64,000 nucleotides of DNA, taken from positions 310,001-374,000 of the forward strand of contig NZ_ATUX01000005.1 in NCBI RefSeq assembly GCF_000420425.1, written 5' to 3'. Made by a program: the position numbers and the translations under genes. This stretch comes from Schaalia vaccimaxillae DSM 15804. GTDB lineage: Bacteria; Actinomycetota; Actinomycetes; Actinomycetales; Actinomycetaceae. Under the pieces are notes generated by a model. It saw nothing but the letters and a program-made list of their open reading frames with translations, ran no database searches and was not told the origin of the DNA. Below, piece by piece: positions 54,953 through 63,833 of the stretch (the stretch's first letter is position 1; each line of letters begins with the position of its first letter).

Positions 54953-55129
54953 GCGCGATGGAGGCACCAGACTAATTCGATGACATTCATCGTTCGCATA
55001 TTGGAAAATGAGGGTGCGCTAAGAACCCTTGAAAATAAAGGTAATTATTGATGTTGTGACGCTGATTGGGCATATGACCATATTCTGAAGCTGAAGCCAT
55101 AGCCAAACGGTGAACTGGAGGAGTCCGAC

Positions 55130-55807
55130 GTGAGTGACCTCATCGATACCACCGAGATGTACCTAAAGACCATTCTTGAAATGGAAGAAGACGGGGTAAC
55201 ACCCCTGCGTGCGCGCATCGTTGAGCGCCTCGGTCACTCGGGCCCAACCGTGTCCCAAACAGTTGCGCGAATGGAGCGCGACGGGTTGCTGCATGTCATG
55301 AATGACCGTCGCCTAGATCTGACGACGCAGGGGCGCGAATTGGCAACTGAAGTGGTCCGCAAGCATAGGTTGGCTGAACGCCTCCTGCTTGACGTTATTG
55401 GGTTGGATTGGGCTCGCGTACACGAAGAGGCATGCCGCTGGGAGCATGTCATGTCCGATCAGGTCGAGGAGTGTCTGATCACTTTGCTGAAAGACCCCAC
55501 CACCGACCCCTATGGCAATCCGATTCCTGGTGCGGATTCCGTGCGGCGTGGAGAATCGGTAGAGATCGCTGTGCGCAGTCCCGAAGATGTGATCATGAGG
55601 ATTGTGCGTATTGGTGAGCCGATCCAAGCCGATGAGAATTTGATTCATTCCTTTGATGAGCTCGACCTGCGTCCGGGTGCGACGGTGGCGTTGTCGGTGC
55701 ATGGGGAAGTCGTGCGCATCAGCGCCGTTGACGAGGCCGGAGGGGTGCGTGGATACGTGACGATCCCAGTGTCGCTATCGCCACATCTCTTCGTTGAAAA
55801 AGCCTGA
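55130..55807 (+). CDS. DtxR-family metal-dependent regulator
   Basis: 225 residues with a GTG start after GGAGGAG. The N-terminal winged helix (about 5-70, YLKTILEMEEDGVTPLRARIVERLGHSGPTVSQTVARMERDGLL) is followed by the metal-binding/dimerisation domain (about 75-140, CRWEHVMSDQVEECLI) and a C-terminal SH3/FeoA-like domain. This layout is that of IdeR/DtxR, iron-sensing repressors of uptake genes; a manganese-type member is possible. An AT-rich 160-bp region precedes it, but I see no clear DtxR box. Confidence 0.9.
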   Translation: MSDLIDTTEMYLKTILEMEEDGVTPLRARIVERLGHSGPTVSQTVARMERDGLLHVMNDRRLDLTTQGRELATEVVRKHRLAERLLLDVIGLDWARVHEEACRWEHVMSDQVEECLITLLKDPTTDPYGNPIPGADSVRRGESVEIAVRSPEDVIMRIVRIGEPIQADENLIHSFDELDLRPGATVALSVHGEVVRISAVDEAGGVRGYVTIPVSLSPHLFVEKA

Positions 55808-55949
55808 CACCTGCGAAGTTGTGAGGCTTTAGCGAATCGTTTTCTCTATCTGCGACACGTTTTCGTTACCGTCGCGTGACATTTGAGTAATTTAGGTTTA
55901 CAGTTTCTTTCGGTCGCACAGACCAACCCTGCTCTGACGCACCTAAGTT

Positions 55950-56095
55950 GGACCGCCAGAGACTAGGTATAAAAAGTCCGACACGGGGGACCCAATAATC
56001 TGACCCGCAAGGGTCTCGGGGTGAAGTTCGGGAAACCGAACCGGGCTCTCCTGCCCGAATCCGACAGCTGACCTCGTAGGTATCACAAGGAGAAA
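55950..56095 (+). promoter_or_regulatory. c-di-AMP (ydaO/yuaA) riboswitch
   Basis: Conserved blocks in order: CGGGGGACCCA (55984-55994), GGGGTGAAGTTCGG, then CCCGAATCCGACAGCTGACCTCGTAGG, and AAGGAG just before the start of the NlpC/P60 gene. This matches the actinobacterial ydaO-type c-di-AMP riboswitch, which commonly sits before cell-wall hydrolase genes; binding is expected to lower expression. Ends are approximate; check by covariance-model search. Confidence 0.8.
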
Positions 56096-56102
56096 AACAT
56101 TC

Positions 56103-56840
56103 GTGACATCTAGGCCTGCTCCGCGTCACCGCATGGCGCGTCATCCGCTCGCCCCGATCGCTGATCTCGCTGACACCATCACGTCAATGAGTCCGGTACG
56201 TCCCACCGCTATCGCATCCGTGACAGGCCTTGCTTTGACAGCCGTTGTCGCCGGTGGTGCGAGCGCTGCTCCCGGTGGCCAGTCAGACCAGCAGAGCTCC
56301 TCTGACGCGACGGCCACCACCGTTGCTGTCGACGAGGTCACCACCGTTGAGGTCCCCGATATTGCTTGGCAGATCGACGAGATTTCTGCTTCCGCTGAAG
56401 CTCCCGTCGTCGAAGAGGTCGTTGAAGAGCCTCAGACCCAGGCGGCGAATCGTTCTGAGGCGCGCGAAGAGGTTTCAACCGGTGGTGCTTTGGCTGCCGC
56501 TGATGCCGCAGTGTCAGCAGCCGGTGGAGACGTTGCTTCCATCGCCCTGGCTCTGACGGGAATCCCCTACGTTTATGGCGGTGAAAGCCTGGCTGGTCTG
56601 GATTGCTCCGGACTCGTCCAGTACGCCTACCGCCAGGTCGGCATCAATCTGCCTCACTCGTCCTCGGCCCAGGCCGCCGGCGGCACTGTTGTGTCGAACC
56701 CGCAGCCCGGCGACATCGTTGCCTACCCCGGCCACGTCGCGATCTACGTTGGTAACGGCCAAATGGTTGAGGCAACCGTTCCCGGTCAGCTCTCGCAGGT
56801 GTCATCGGTGCGTTCTGGCGGATACTTCGTGCGCTACTGA
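56103..56840 (+). CDS. Secreted NlpC/P60 peptidoglycan endopeptidase
   Basis: 245 residues, GTG start. Long basic signal region and hydrophobic stretch (about 34-56, cut after ASAA), an acidic linker (about 75-125), and the NlpC/P60 domain (about 140-245) with Cys168 (LDCSGLVQYAY), His211 (PGHVAIYVGNGQ) and a polar third residue. It should cleave cell-wall stem peptides. Regulated in cis by the upstream c-di-AMP riboswitch. Followed by a terminator hairpin. The catalytic residues are intact. Confidence 0.9.
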   Translation: MTSRPAPRHRMARHPLAPIADLADTITSMSPVRPTAIASVTGLALTAVVAGGASAAPGGQSDQQSSSDATATTVAVDEVTTVEVPDIAWQIDEISASAEAPVVEEVVEEPQTQAANRSEAREEVSTGGALAAADAAVSAAGGDVASIALALTGIPYVYGGESLAGLDCSGLVQYAYRQVGINLPHSSSAQAAGGTVVSNPQPGDIVAYPGHVAIYVGNGQMVEATVPGQLSQVSSVRSGGYFVRY

Positions 56841-56860
56841 TTTCAATATCTCGTCTGTTT

Positions 56861-56895
56861 TAAGCCCGTTCGATCCTTGTGATTGAACGGGCTTA
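56861..56895 (+). terminator. Terminator after the NlpC/P60 gene
   Basis: 11-bp stem TAAGCCCGTTC/GAACGGGCTTA (56861-56871, 56885-56895). T-rich bases precede it, A-rich follow. Confidence 0.7.
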
Positions 56896-56975
56896 AACAT
56901 ATCCATCACGGAGCTTCGCGAAAATTGCAATGATGAGGCACAATATGAACTGACTCACATCACGAGGAGGAAATC

Positions 56976-57911
56976 ATGGGTGCCACCGAAGTCATCCTGG
57001 TCGGCGTTGACGGCTCGACAGAGAGCTTGGCCGCTGTTTCCTGGGCAGCAGACAGAGCCGTCAGAACAGGAGCACGTGTCCACGTGCTCTGTACTTACGC
57101 GCTCGCATCGTATTCCGCAGCGGCTCTCGACGGCGGCTATGCCGTCCTCGATGACGAAGCTCTTAAACGCGGCGCACAGCAAGTCATCGACGAAGCGCAA
57201 GCTAAAGCCAAGGAACGAGGCGCCCCCAACGTCTCCGGTTCAATCGAACCCGGTGACCCCGCAGGCGTCCTCGTCGAAATGTCACGCGAAGTCGACCTTG
57301 TTGTCGTTGGTTCGCGTGGAGGCGGCGGATTCGCTGACCGACTCCTAGGCACAGTGTCATCAGCGCTGCCAGCCCACGCTAAGTGCCCGGTGGTAGTCGT
57401 TCCCAAGCACACGGCAGGTAAGAAATTCACTCCCGTGGAAAGAATCGTCGTCGGCGTCGACGGCTCCGACGTGGCCTCGTCGGCTCTGCGCAAGGCAATT
57501 GACGAGGCCGAGCTTTGGGATGCGAAGATCACCGCGGTGTCGGCAGTACCTATCGCCACCGGATCTTCCATGATGACATGGTCACCCACGGCGGCCGATC
57601 ACTCTAGCCTGCTGCGCGACGTGCGAAAAGGCATGAACATTGCCATTCAGGAAGCCCTGGGAGATCGAACCATCGATGTTGCGCGGCATGCGCTCGATGG
57701 CACTGCGGCGTCGCTCCTCATTGAGTTCTCCACAGCCGTCGACCTCGTTGTAGTGGGAACTCGAGGACGCGGGGGACTGGCAGGCGTTCTCCTGGGATCG
57801 ACCTCGCAAACAGTGTTGAGTCACTCAACCTGCCCGGTGCTCATTGTTCCCTCCGATCACCTGGGCAAGGTCGAAACCGCCCACGCTCCCGACTGGGGAC
57901 GACGCTTGTAA
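56976..57911 (+). CDS. Universal stress protein with two Usp domains
   Basis: 311 residues with two UspA domains (about 5-145 and 155-290). Each has VGVDGS at the N-terminus and a nucleotide-binding G-2x-G-9x-G(S/T) motif (GSRGGGGFADRLLGTVSSAL and GTRGRGGLAGVLLGSTSQTVL), so ATP binding is likely. Strong Shine-Dalgarno GAGGAGGAA. Function in stress survival is general to the family. Ends at a terminator before tRNA-Arg. Confidence 0.92.
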   Translation: MGATEVILVGVDGSTESLAAVSWAADRAVRTGARVHVLCTYALASYSAAALDGGYAVLDDEALKRGAQQVIDEAQAKAKERGAPNVSGSIEPGDPAGVLVEMSREVDLVVVGSRGGGGFADRLLGTVSSALPAHAKCPVVVVPKHTAGKKFTPVERIVVGVDGSDVASSALRKAIDEAELWDAKITAVSAVPIATGSSMMTWSPTAADHSSLLRDVRKGMNIAIQEALGDRTIDVARHALDGTAASLLIEFSTAVDLVVVGTRGRGGLAGVLLGSTSQTVLSHSTCPVLIVPSDHLGKVETAHAPDWGRRL

Positions 57912-57934
57912 CGGCACAGAACAACTTTGAGGCG

Positions 57935-57970
57935 ATGAGGGCCCGCACCAAGTCTGGTGTGGGCCCTCAT
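57935..57970 (+). terminator. Terminator after the universal stress gene
   Basis: 16-bp stem ATGAGGGCCCGCACCA/TGGTGTGGGCCCTCAT (one G-T pair) around AGTC. Confidence 0.8.
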
Positions 57971-58034
57971 GCTTAGGACACCTCATACTGCTGCTAGACT
58001 CATCCACGCGAACCGGCGGGCAAGCCGGATCAGC

Positions 58035-58107
58035 GCCCTCGTAGCTCAGGGGATAGAGCACCGCTCTCCTAAAGCGGGTGTCGGACGTTCGAATCGTCTC
58101 GGGGGCA
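58035..58107 (+). tRNA. tRNA-Arg (CCT anticodon)
   Basis: Cloverleaf: acceptor GCCCTCG/CGGGGGC with one T-G pair, D-arm GCTC...GAGC, anticodon stem CCGCT/AGCGG with loop CTCCTAA (anticodon CCT, reads AGG), T-arm GGACG-TTCGAAT-CGTCT with a G-T pair, discriminator A. CCA is not encoded. Confidence 0.95.
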
Positions 58108-58112
58108 CAAGT

Positions 58113-58140
58113 CGGGGCCTCACCGCCAGGTGGGGCCCCG
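58113..58140 (+). terminator. Terminator after tRNA-Arg
   Basis: 12-bp stem CGGGGCCTCACC/GGTGGGGCCCCG (one T-G pair) around GCCA. Confidence 0.75.
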
Positions 58141-58221
58141 AGCGCATCTTTGGACCTATGACGAAGGTGTCAATCCAGTTGGACACGGCGGCGCCTTCGC
58201 CCGCCAATAGGGTGCGACCAG

Positions 58222-58227
58222 TACCGT
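58222..58227 (+). promoter_or_regulatory. Predicted -10 of leaderless promoter for the helicase-like gene
   Basis: TACCGT, then GGAATC, then the GTG at 58234; no Shine-Dalgarno. Same geometry as lysS. Confidence 0.45.
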
Positions 58228-58233
58228 GGAATC

Positions 58234-61200
58234 GTGGCTTCTAGTTTCTTCTCCCGGCACCACGATGCCGACGACGCGCAGAACGGACAGGACGCGGGCA
58301 CTGCCTCGCGTCCCGACGAAACTCGTCCCATCGACCTGTCGACCGCCCTCGACACCTGGAAGAGGGAACTGACCCAGGTCACCAGCATCGATGGCGAGCA
58401 AGCGCCTCGACTGACCATCGGCCAAGCCCACCCCGGCGGTCTGTCCCAGCTATACACCGACCACCCGACCCGGCTCTCGCTGCTCATCCGCGAACCTGCT
58501 TCGCACCAGCGCGCCCTCGAACGGGCCATGACAATCATTGAAAGCGCCCAAGACCTCCAGGCACGCCACGGTGTGGGGACCGTCCACCTATCCATTGGGC
58601 AGGCCCGTTGGTACGACGATGGGCAAGCAATCACCTCAGCCGTTCTTCTGCGGCCAACATCGCTCGAACACAACGGTGACGATGTCATCATCCAGCTGCT
58701 TTCTGGAACAGAACTCGACCCCGTACTGCGAGCTGCCCTTAAAAAGCACGGTATCCAAATCTCCGCTGCAGACATCGTGGAACGAGCCACCACCGCCCAC
58801 GGATTCTCCGCATCTCGAGCACTCGCGGACCTGCGTACAGCCGCCTCGGTCCTCGACCGTTTCGAATTGCGCGACGAACTCATTATCGGCATCTTCGAAC
58901 ACCCAGCCACCGGACTCCTGCGAGAACTCGACGGCACTGCGGTCGTTGCCTCCTCTGACATTATCCGCGCCCTAGCAGGCCACGAAGAGGCACAAACCCT
59001 GACCCGTGCGCCGCTGCCCGAAGGCAACCGCCTGGACCGCGATCCCTGGAAAGAACGCGGTGTGGGCGACCTGACGCCCAAACAGCAAGACGTCGTTGAA
59101 GCCATAGCTCAAGGACGCTCCGTTTTTATTGACATGCCAGACGGCGCGGACGACTCCACCCTCATTGGAGCGATCCTGGCTGACGCAGGGTCTAACGGTC
59201 GATCCGTCATCCACATCGCAGGTTCACCGTCGCGAACCGCACGCGCCGAACGACGGCTGCGCGACCTCGGAATCGACGAGATGGCAGTTCGCATCGACGG
59301 AGCATCGCGGACTAAGCGCGCCCTGGCTGCCAAAATTTCCTACGCCATCACCGATACCTCAGCCGTATCCGATCAGTCGCAGATCGACGAAATGCGTTCG
59401 CGCCTGCGAGAGGTACGCCAAACGCTGTCCTCATACACCACCTACCTGCACCGACCTTTCAAACACTTCGGGATCAGCGCCTTCGATGCCCTGCAGGTGC
59501 TCACCGATCTGACCAGCGCCAGGCCCAGCCCGTCGACAAAAGTGCGCTTGCGTGAAGACACTCTTTTCGCGGTCGCCAAAGACCAAGGCGTTAAGGCGCG
59601 CGAATTGCTCCACCGCGCGTGCGACCTCGGTATTTTCAACAGGGCCACCGAACACGCTGCTTGGAAAGGCATCGTCATTAATGCGCCCGAACAGGTCAAT
59701 GACGTTCTCTCACGGGTCGCTCGCCTGGCAGACGAATCGCTGCCCCAATTGCGTGTCTACATGGGAGCAGTCGCAGGAGAAGCGGGTATCACCCCGGCAT
59801 CGACCCTGGTCGACTGGGAACACCAACTCGAGATGTTCGAGGGCGTGCGCGCAGTCCTGGACGTCTTCCAACCGCAGATCTTCGAAAGATCCGCCGCAGA
59901 CATGGTGATCGCCACCGCCCCCAAACAGTGGCGTCGCGACCACGGCATCAACATCAAGCGGGCCGAACGCTCCAGACTCATCAAGAAAGCTCAAGACTTT
60001 GTCCGTCCAGGAGTTCATATCGACGACCTGCACAAAGAACTCCTCCTGGTCCAGGAACGGCGAGAAGTGTGGCGAGCCCATTGCGAGGACGACGGCTGGC
60101 CGACACTACCCCAACGCCTCGACGAGATTGGGGCCCTGACCGCTTCCGTGCGCGAAGACCTTGATCGGCTCAACCCCTATTTCTCCACAGCACATCCGCA
60201 TATGGAGAATATGAACATCGGCGAGCTTGCAGACTTGTTTGATCGCCTGACAGCTGACCCCGAGGGTGCCTACGAACTGCCCAAACGGGTGGGAGTCCTG
60301 AAAGAACTCAATGCGATGGGCTTGGACGGCCTCACCCAAGATCTACGCAAACGACACGTGCGTCGCGAATTGATCGACGCCGAGTTGGACCTCGCATGGT
60401 GGGCTTCCATCCTTGGCCTCATGCTGGCAAATGAGCCGCGCCTGGGAGGTTTTGACCCCGCTCGACTTGAGTCCACACTCCAAGCCGGACGAGAACTCGA
60501 CCGTGAACAAGTCGCATCTTTGGTTCCACAAGCCATCGATCAGCTCCATCGACTGCGTCAGCAAGCACTGGCAACCCGACCCGAACAATACGAGACACTC
60601 ACCGCCGCTCTCGACGGGCAAATCTCCGACATCGAATTGCTTGAAAAGTTCCCGCTGGCCCGTCACCTCGTTCCCGTTGTCATGACCGTGCCCACCCTGG
60701 TGCCCGCCATAGTCAAAGAAGGGCACAAGGTAGATCTGCTCGTCCTTGACGAGGTCGATGACCTGCCCCTTGCGGAACTCGTCCCCATCATTGCTCGAGC
60801 ACGCCAAGTCGTGGTGTTGGCCGATCTTGACAACGCCACCGAAAATGGTGCAGCCCAGCGCCTTTCTTCAGTGTTGCCGCGCCTGCGTATGGATGTCAGC
60901 GGAGCACGGCTCAACGACCAGGTGGCACTACTACTGGCCCGCCACGGTTTTGACCACACAGGTGTTCCAGTGCCCTACACCTCCGTCAACGGGCCCGTGA
61001 CCGCACTGTGGTGTGACGGCACTGGCATGCCAGCTCCCGGGGCCGCTGCCGTCGAATCCACCACCCCTGAAGTCGAAGCACTTGCAGAACTCATCATCAG
61101 CCACGCAGTCGAACAGCCGGATAGGACACTGGCCGTCATAGCGCTCAACTCGCGGCACGCACAGCGCATTCGCCAAGCCGTCACGAAGCTGCGTAGCGAC

Positions 61201-62379
61201 GAGCCCGGCCTCGCCGACTTCTTCTCGAGCGCTTCGCCCGAACCCTTTGTTGTTGTCGATCCCAGCCAAGCTGCTGGCATTTCCAGGGATCGGATCATTA
61301 TTAGCGTTGGATTTGCTAAAACACCGCATGGGCGAGTCATTCACGACTTCTCCGAGCTCTCCACCCAGCGCGGTGCCAACCTCATGGCTGACGTACTGCG
61401 AACAGTGCGCGCTGATCTCACTGTGGTTGCCAGTATTCGAGCCTCTGAGATTGACCGCAGCAGGCTCAACGCCGTGGGTGCTCAAATGCTCTTCGACCTG
61501 CTCGAAATTGCGCAAGGCCAATCCGGTGTCGGCTCCGACGGATGGCCGGTGCTCGAATCTGAACCGGATCGCCTACTCGTGGACCTGGCAGACCGGCTCT
61601 ATGGTATGGGCCTGGAAGTTGTCCCCAACGTCGGCATTCCGGGAGGCATGAGGATCCCGCTGGCTATCGGACACCCGGATGTGCCGGGTCGTCTTCTGGT
61701 AGCGATCTTGACCGACGATGCCGAATATGTCAGTGAACCATCAATGCGAGTGCGCGATCGTATGCGCCCGGCCCTGCTTGAGGCTCAGGGATGGAAAGTG
61801 CACACCGCCTTGTCGATGGCTGTATTCATCGATCCAGGTAAAGAAGCTGACACAATCGTCCAGCTTGTTCTCGACGCGGTTGATGAAATCGCCGGACCAG
61901 TCATGGCAGTTGTCGACCCTCCGCAAGAAGCCCCTCATGAGGAGGAATTGCCCTCGATTGAGGACGAGTTCACAGGACCAATCGTCGTCGACGAAAACCC
62001 CGAACTCGATGATCTACTGGCCCAGACCAGTCAGGCTCGTGAACGAAGCGACGAGTTGCAGACCGGCATGATTGAAAAGATCGTGATCGAAGAAGCTAAT
62101 GTCGAGAACCGTTATGAACGCCCCGCCATCGCAAGGGGCCTTCCCTTGGCGGCGTACTCGGATGACCAACTCGACGAAATGGCGATGTGGGTGCGCTCCG
62201 ACGGTGTCGAACGTACGCCCGAAGAAACAGCCGAAGAACTGCGCCTGGCTCTGGGGATCACTCGAAGAGGCTTCCAGTCTGATGCTGTTTTGGGCAATGT
62301 GGTGCGCCGAACCCAGCCCATCGATGTCATGGAGAACCGGAGCGGCTCTGATTCAGAATCCGACGCAGAACAGGACTGA
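58234..62379 (+). CDS. Giant SF1-helicase-like protein with degenerate ATPase and nuclease motifs
   Basis: 1,381 residues. The layout matches DUF4011/SF1 helicases with a C-terminal MTES_1575-type REase: LTPKQQDVVEAIAQGRSVF precedes the Walker A position, Walker B is VDLLVLDEVDDLPLAEL (Asp839-Glu840), a motif V/VI-like QAAGISRDRIIISVGF...GANLMADVLRTVRADLTVV follows, and a nuclease-like fold lies near 1125-1205. Walker A is MPDGADDST (301-309), with Asp307 where Lys is required. The helicase motif III site reads VLADLDNATE, not GDPKQLPP. The REase core reads RIPLAIGH...AILTDD rather than an IDLAV...ECDG pattern. So it is probably catalytically dead, yet has no stops over 4.1 kb. Role unknown. 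Confidence 0.7.
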   Translation: MASSFFSRHHDADDAQNGQDAGTASRPDETRPIDLSTALDTWKRELTQVTSIDGEQAPRLTIGQAHPGGLSQLYTDHPTRLSLLIREPASHQRALERAMTIIESAQDLQARHGVGTVHLSIGQARWYDDGQAITSAVLLRPTSLEHNGDDVIIQLLSGTELDPVLRAALKKHGIQISAADIVERATTAHGFSASRALADLRTAASVLDRFELRDELIIGIFEHPATGLLRELDGTAVVASSDIIRALAGHEEAQTLTRAPLPEGNRLDRDPWKERGVGDLTPKQQDVVEAIAQGRSVFIDMPDGADDSTLIGAILADAGSNGRSVIHIAGSPSRTARAERRLRDLGIDEMAVRIDGASRTKRALAAKISYAITDTSAVSDQSQIDEMRSRLREVRQTLSSYTTYLHRPFKHFGISAFDALQVLTDLTSARPSPSTKVRLREDTLFAVAKDQGVKARELLHRACDLGIFNRATEHAAWKGIVINAPEQVNDVLSRVARLADESLPQLRVYMGAVAGEAGITPASTLVDWEHQLEMFEGVRAVLDVFQPQIFERSAADMVIATAPKQWRRDHGINIKRAERSRLIKKAQDFVRPGVHIDDLHKELLLVQERREVWRAHCEDDGWPTLPQRLDEIGALTASVREDLDRLNPYFSTAHPHMENMNIGELADLFDRLTADPEGAYELPKRVGVLKELNAMGLDGLTQDLRKRHVRRELIDAELDLAWWASILGLMLANEPRLGGFDPARLESTLQAGRELDREQVASLVPQAIDQLHRLRQQALATRPEQYETLTAALDGQISDIELLEKFPLARHLVPVVMTVPTLVPAIVKEGHKVDLLVLDEVDDLPLAELVPIIARARQVVVLADLDNATENGAAQRLSSVLPRLRMDVSGARLNDQVALLLARHGFDHTGVPVPYTSVNGPVTALWCDGTGMPAPGAAAVESTTPEVEALAELIISHAVEQPDRTLAVIALNSRHAQRIRQAVTKLRSDEPGLADFFSSASPEPFVVVDPSQAAGISRDRIIISVGFAKTPHGRVIHDFSELSTQRGANLMADVLRTVRADLTVVASIRASEIDRSRLNAVGAQMLFDLLEIAQGQSGVGSDGWPVLESEPDRLLVDLADRLYGMGLEVVPNVGIPGGMRIPLAIGHPDVPGRLLVAILTDDAEYVSEPSMRVRDRMRPALLEAQGWKVHTALSMAVFIDPGKEADTIVQLVLDAVDEIAGPVMAVVDPPQEAPHEEELPSIEDEFTGPIVVDENPELDDLLAQTSQARERSDELQTGMIEKIVIEEANVENRYERPAIARGLPLAAYSDDQLDEMAMWVRSDGVERTPEETAEELRLALGITRRGFQSDAVLGNVVRRTQPIDVMENRSGSDSESDAEQD

Positions 62380-62382
62380 AGC

Positions 62383-62607
62383 GTGGCCGGAGCACATGCC
62401 CCCAAAAAGAAACGTAGGGTTGCCACCTACGTGTCACCGGTTGACCGCGACCTTTTAGATAAGGGTCTACCGCCGTCGTGGGAAGATCGTGTTCGGGCTG
62501 AAGATACCCGTCCAGGATCAATGGCAGATTCAGCTGACCGCGGCGACGGGGCAAATGATCGTCGACTGATCGACAATGTTCCGCCTCACTTTCAGGCACG
62601 AACCTAA
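62383..62607 (+). CDS. Small basic/acidic hypothetical protein
   Basis: 74 residues from GTG 62383, four bases after the helicase-like stop. The N-terminus is basic (APKKKRRVATYVSPVDRDLL), then Pro/Asp/Arg-rich. It has no TM helix, signal peptide or recognised family, and may act with the large upstream protein, with which it is probably cotranscribed. Followed by a strong terminator. Confidence 0.6.
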   Translation: MAGAHAPKKKRRVATYVSPVDRDLLDKGLPPSWEDRVRAEDTRPGSMADSADRGDGANDRRLIDNVPPHFQART

Positions 62608-62636
62608 AACGGCAGCTTCTTGACGATCAGACAAAA

Positions 62637-62674
62637 TAGGGCCGGCCTGCACTCAACGGTGCAGGCCGGCCCTA
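62637..62674. terminator. Strong bidirectional terminator before mscL
   Basis: 16-bp perfect stem TAGGGCCGGCCTGCAC/GTGCAGGCCGGCCCTA (62637-62652, 62659-62674) with a six-base loop, between convergent genes. Confidence 0.82.
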
Positions 62675-62687
62675 AGTGATCAAAGGA

Positions 62688-63086
62688 TCACAGAGACTTC
62701 TGAGCCTTGAGGGCATCGCGGATTTCCACGAGCAGCTGAGCCTCGTCAGACAGAGCGGGAGCGTCCTCTTCGGTGGTCTCCTCAGCGGCCTTGCGCTCAG
62801 CCAGCTTGTTCATCGGGACGACAATGAACAGGTAGAGGGCAGCTGCAACCAGCAGGAAGTTCACGAGGGCGGTGATGACAGCACCGGGCTGAACGACCGC
62901 GTCGCCGAGAGAAAACTCGAGGAAGTTATCAAAGTTCGGCTTGCCCACGAGGCCGCCGATGAGCGGGTTGATGACCTGCTCGACCAGGGCAGTCACGACT
63001 GCGGTGAAGGCTGCGCCAATCACCATGCCGACGGCCAGATCAATGGCGTTGCCACGAGAGATGAAGTCTTTGAAGCCCTGAATCAT
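62688..63086 (-). CDS. mscL: Large-conductance mechanosensitive channel
   Basis: 132 residues: amphipathic N-terminus (MIQGFKDFISRGNAIDLAVG), TM1 (about 14-40, AVGMVIGAAFTAVVTALVEQVINPLIGG), a periplasmic loop, TM2 (about 70-92) and a charged C-terminal helix bundle. It opens under turgor stress to release solutes. Standard length. The ATG follows GGAG. It lies nine bases downstream of the SAF gene, so both may be on one transcript. Confidence 0.95.
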   Translation of the reverse strand: MIQGFKDFISRGNAIDLAVGMVIGAAFTAVVTALVEQVINPLIGGLVGKPNFDNFLEFSLGDAVVQPGAVITALVNFLLVAAALYLFIVVPMNKLAERKAAEETTEEDAPALSDEAQLLVEIRDALKAQKSL

Positions 63087-63095
63087 GGGGTTCTC

Positions 63096-63833
63096 CTATT
63101 CGGTCGCCTGATCCGGTGGATGTGAGCCGCGTAAGACCAAGCTAAGTGTGCTGGTTCCCGACTGTCCGAGAACCTGTTGTACTGACGAAGAATCGACGAT
63201 GACGTCGGCTCTTACTGAATAGGACGCCTCCCATTGGGAGACGTCCTCGTTCGAAAGAGAGGCTATTAGGACTTTCGGCACCAATAAAGTAGCTGGACAG
63301 ACGGTTTCGTCACACTCAACAGGAATGCTCCATAGATCCACCACGTCACCAGCGGCTAACTCAGGAACATGAGCGGCATCCAACACCAAAGAAACCCTCG
63401 ATTTCCCAGACGAAAGTGCCCGTGATTGTGCAGACCCAGCCAAGAGGGACTCCGTGATGATCGTGCCCCGAGCAACTTTAGGGCCGCGCCAATGTGACCC
63501 GATCGACTTTACGTTGGGTACAGCATCGGCTGGCGCAGCCCGCGAGGGTACTCGTACAAGAGTGAAATTCTCATTGGACAGTTCCTGACCCTCTTCAAGG
63601 TCTTGTGAAGCCACCAGGACATGCATGCCTGGTGACGCGCCGTAAAGAACAACGAAAATGCCCATCACAATGGCCAGAGCCGACAAGGAAACCAGGAGGC
63701 GTTTAAGAAAAGGCCAGGAAGATAAAAACGACATGGCACGACTATCGGTCCGAATCTCGCCTCTTTTCCAGGCTCGGCGCAAAAGCTGTGGATTCAAACG
63801 GCCACCGAAAAGCTGTGGATAAAGACGGCTCAA
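63096..63833 (-). CDS. SAF-domain membrane-anchored protein (CpaB/RcpC-like)
   Basis: 245 residues if started at TTG 63833, where it overlaps the upstream stop by four bases (TTGA); an ATG at 63734 gives 212 residues. One TM helix (about 45-65 from the TTG), then a SAF domain (about 70-135, HVLVASQDLEEGQELSNENFTLVRVPSRAAPADAV) and a second beta-rich domain. SAF domains occur in CpaB-like pilus-assembly and related proteins in actinobacteria; no pilus genes are visible, so the role is unknown. Confidence 0.75.
   Translation of the reverse strand: MSRLYPQLFGGRLNPQLLRRAWKRGEIRTDSRAMSFLSSWPFLKRLLVSLSALAIVMGIFVVLYGASPGMHVLVASQDLEEGQELSNENFTLVRVPSRAAPADAVPNVKSIGSHWRGPKVARGTIITESLLAGSAQSRALSSGKSRVSLVLDAAHVPELAAGDVVDLWSIPVECDETVCPATLLVPKVLIASLSNEDVSQWEASYSVRADVIVDSSSVQQVLGQSGTSTLSLVLRGSHPPDQATE

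Noticed and set aside
58170-59105. 311-codon open frame opposite the helicase-like gene
   Set aside because: Arg/Ser-rich shadow; the plus-strand frame has clear helicase-family motifs.
63787-63822. Two DnaA-box-like sites (TGTGGATTC, TGTGGATAA)
   Set aside because: They lie in the coding region of the SAF gene, are only two, and no dnaA/dnaN or AT-rich unwinding element is near; not an origin.
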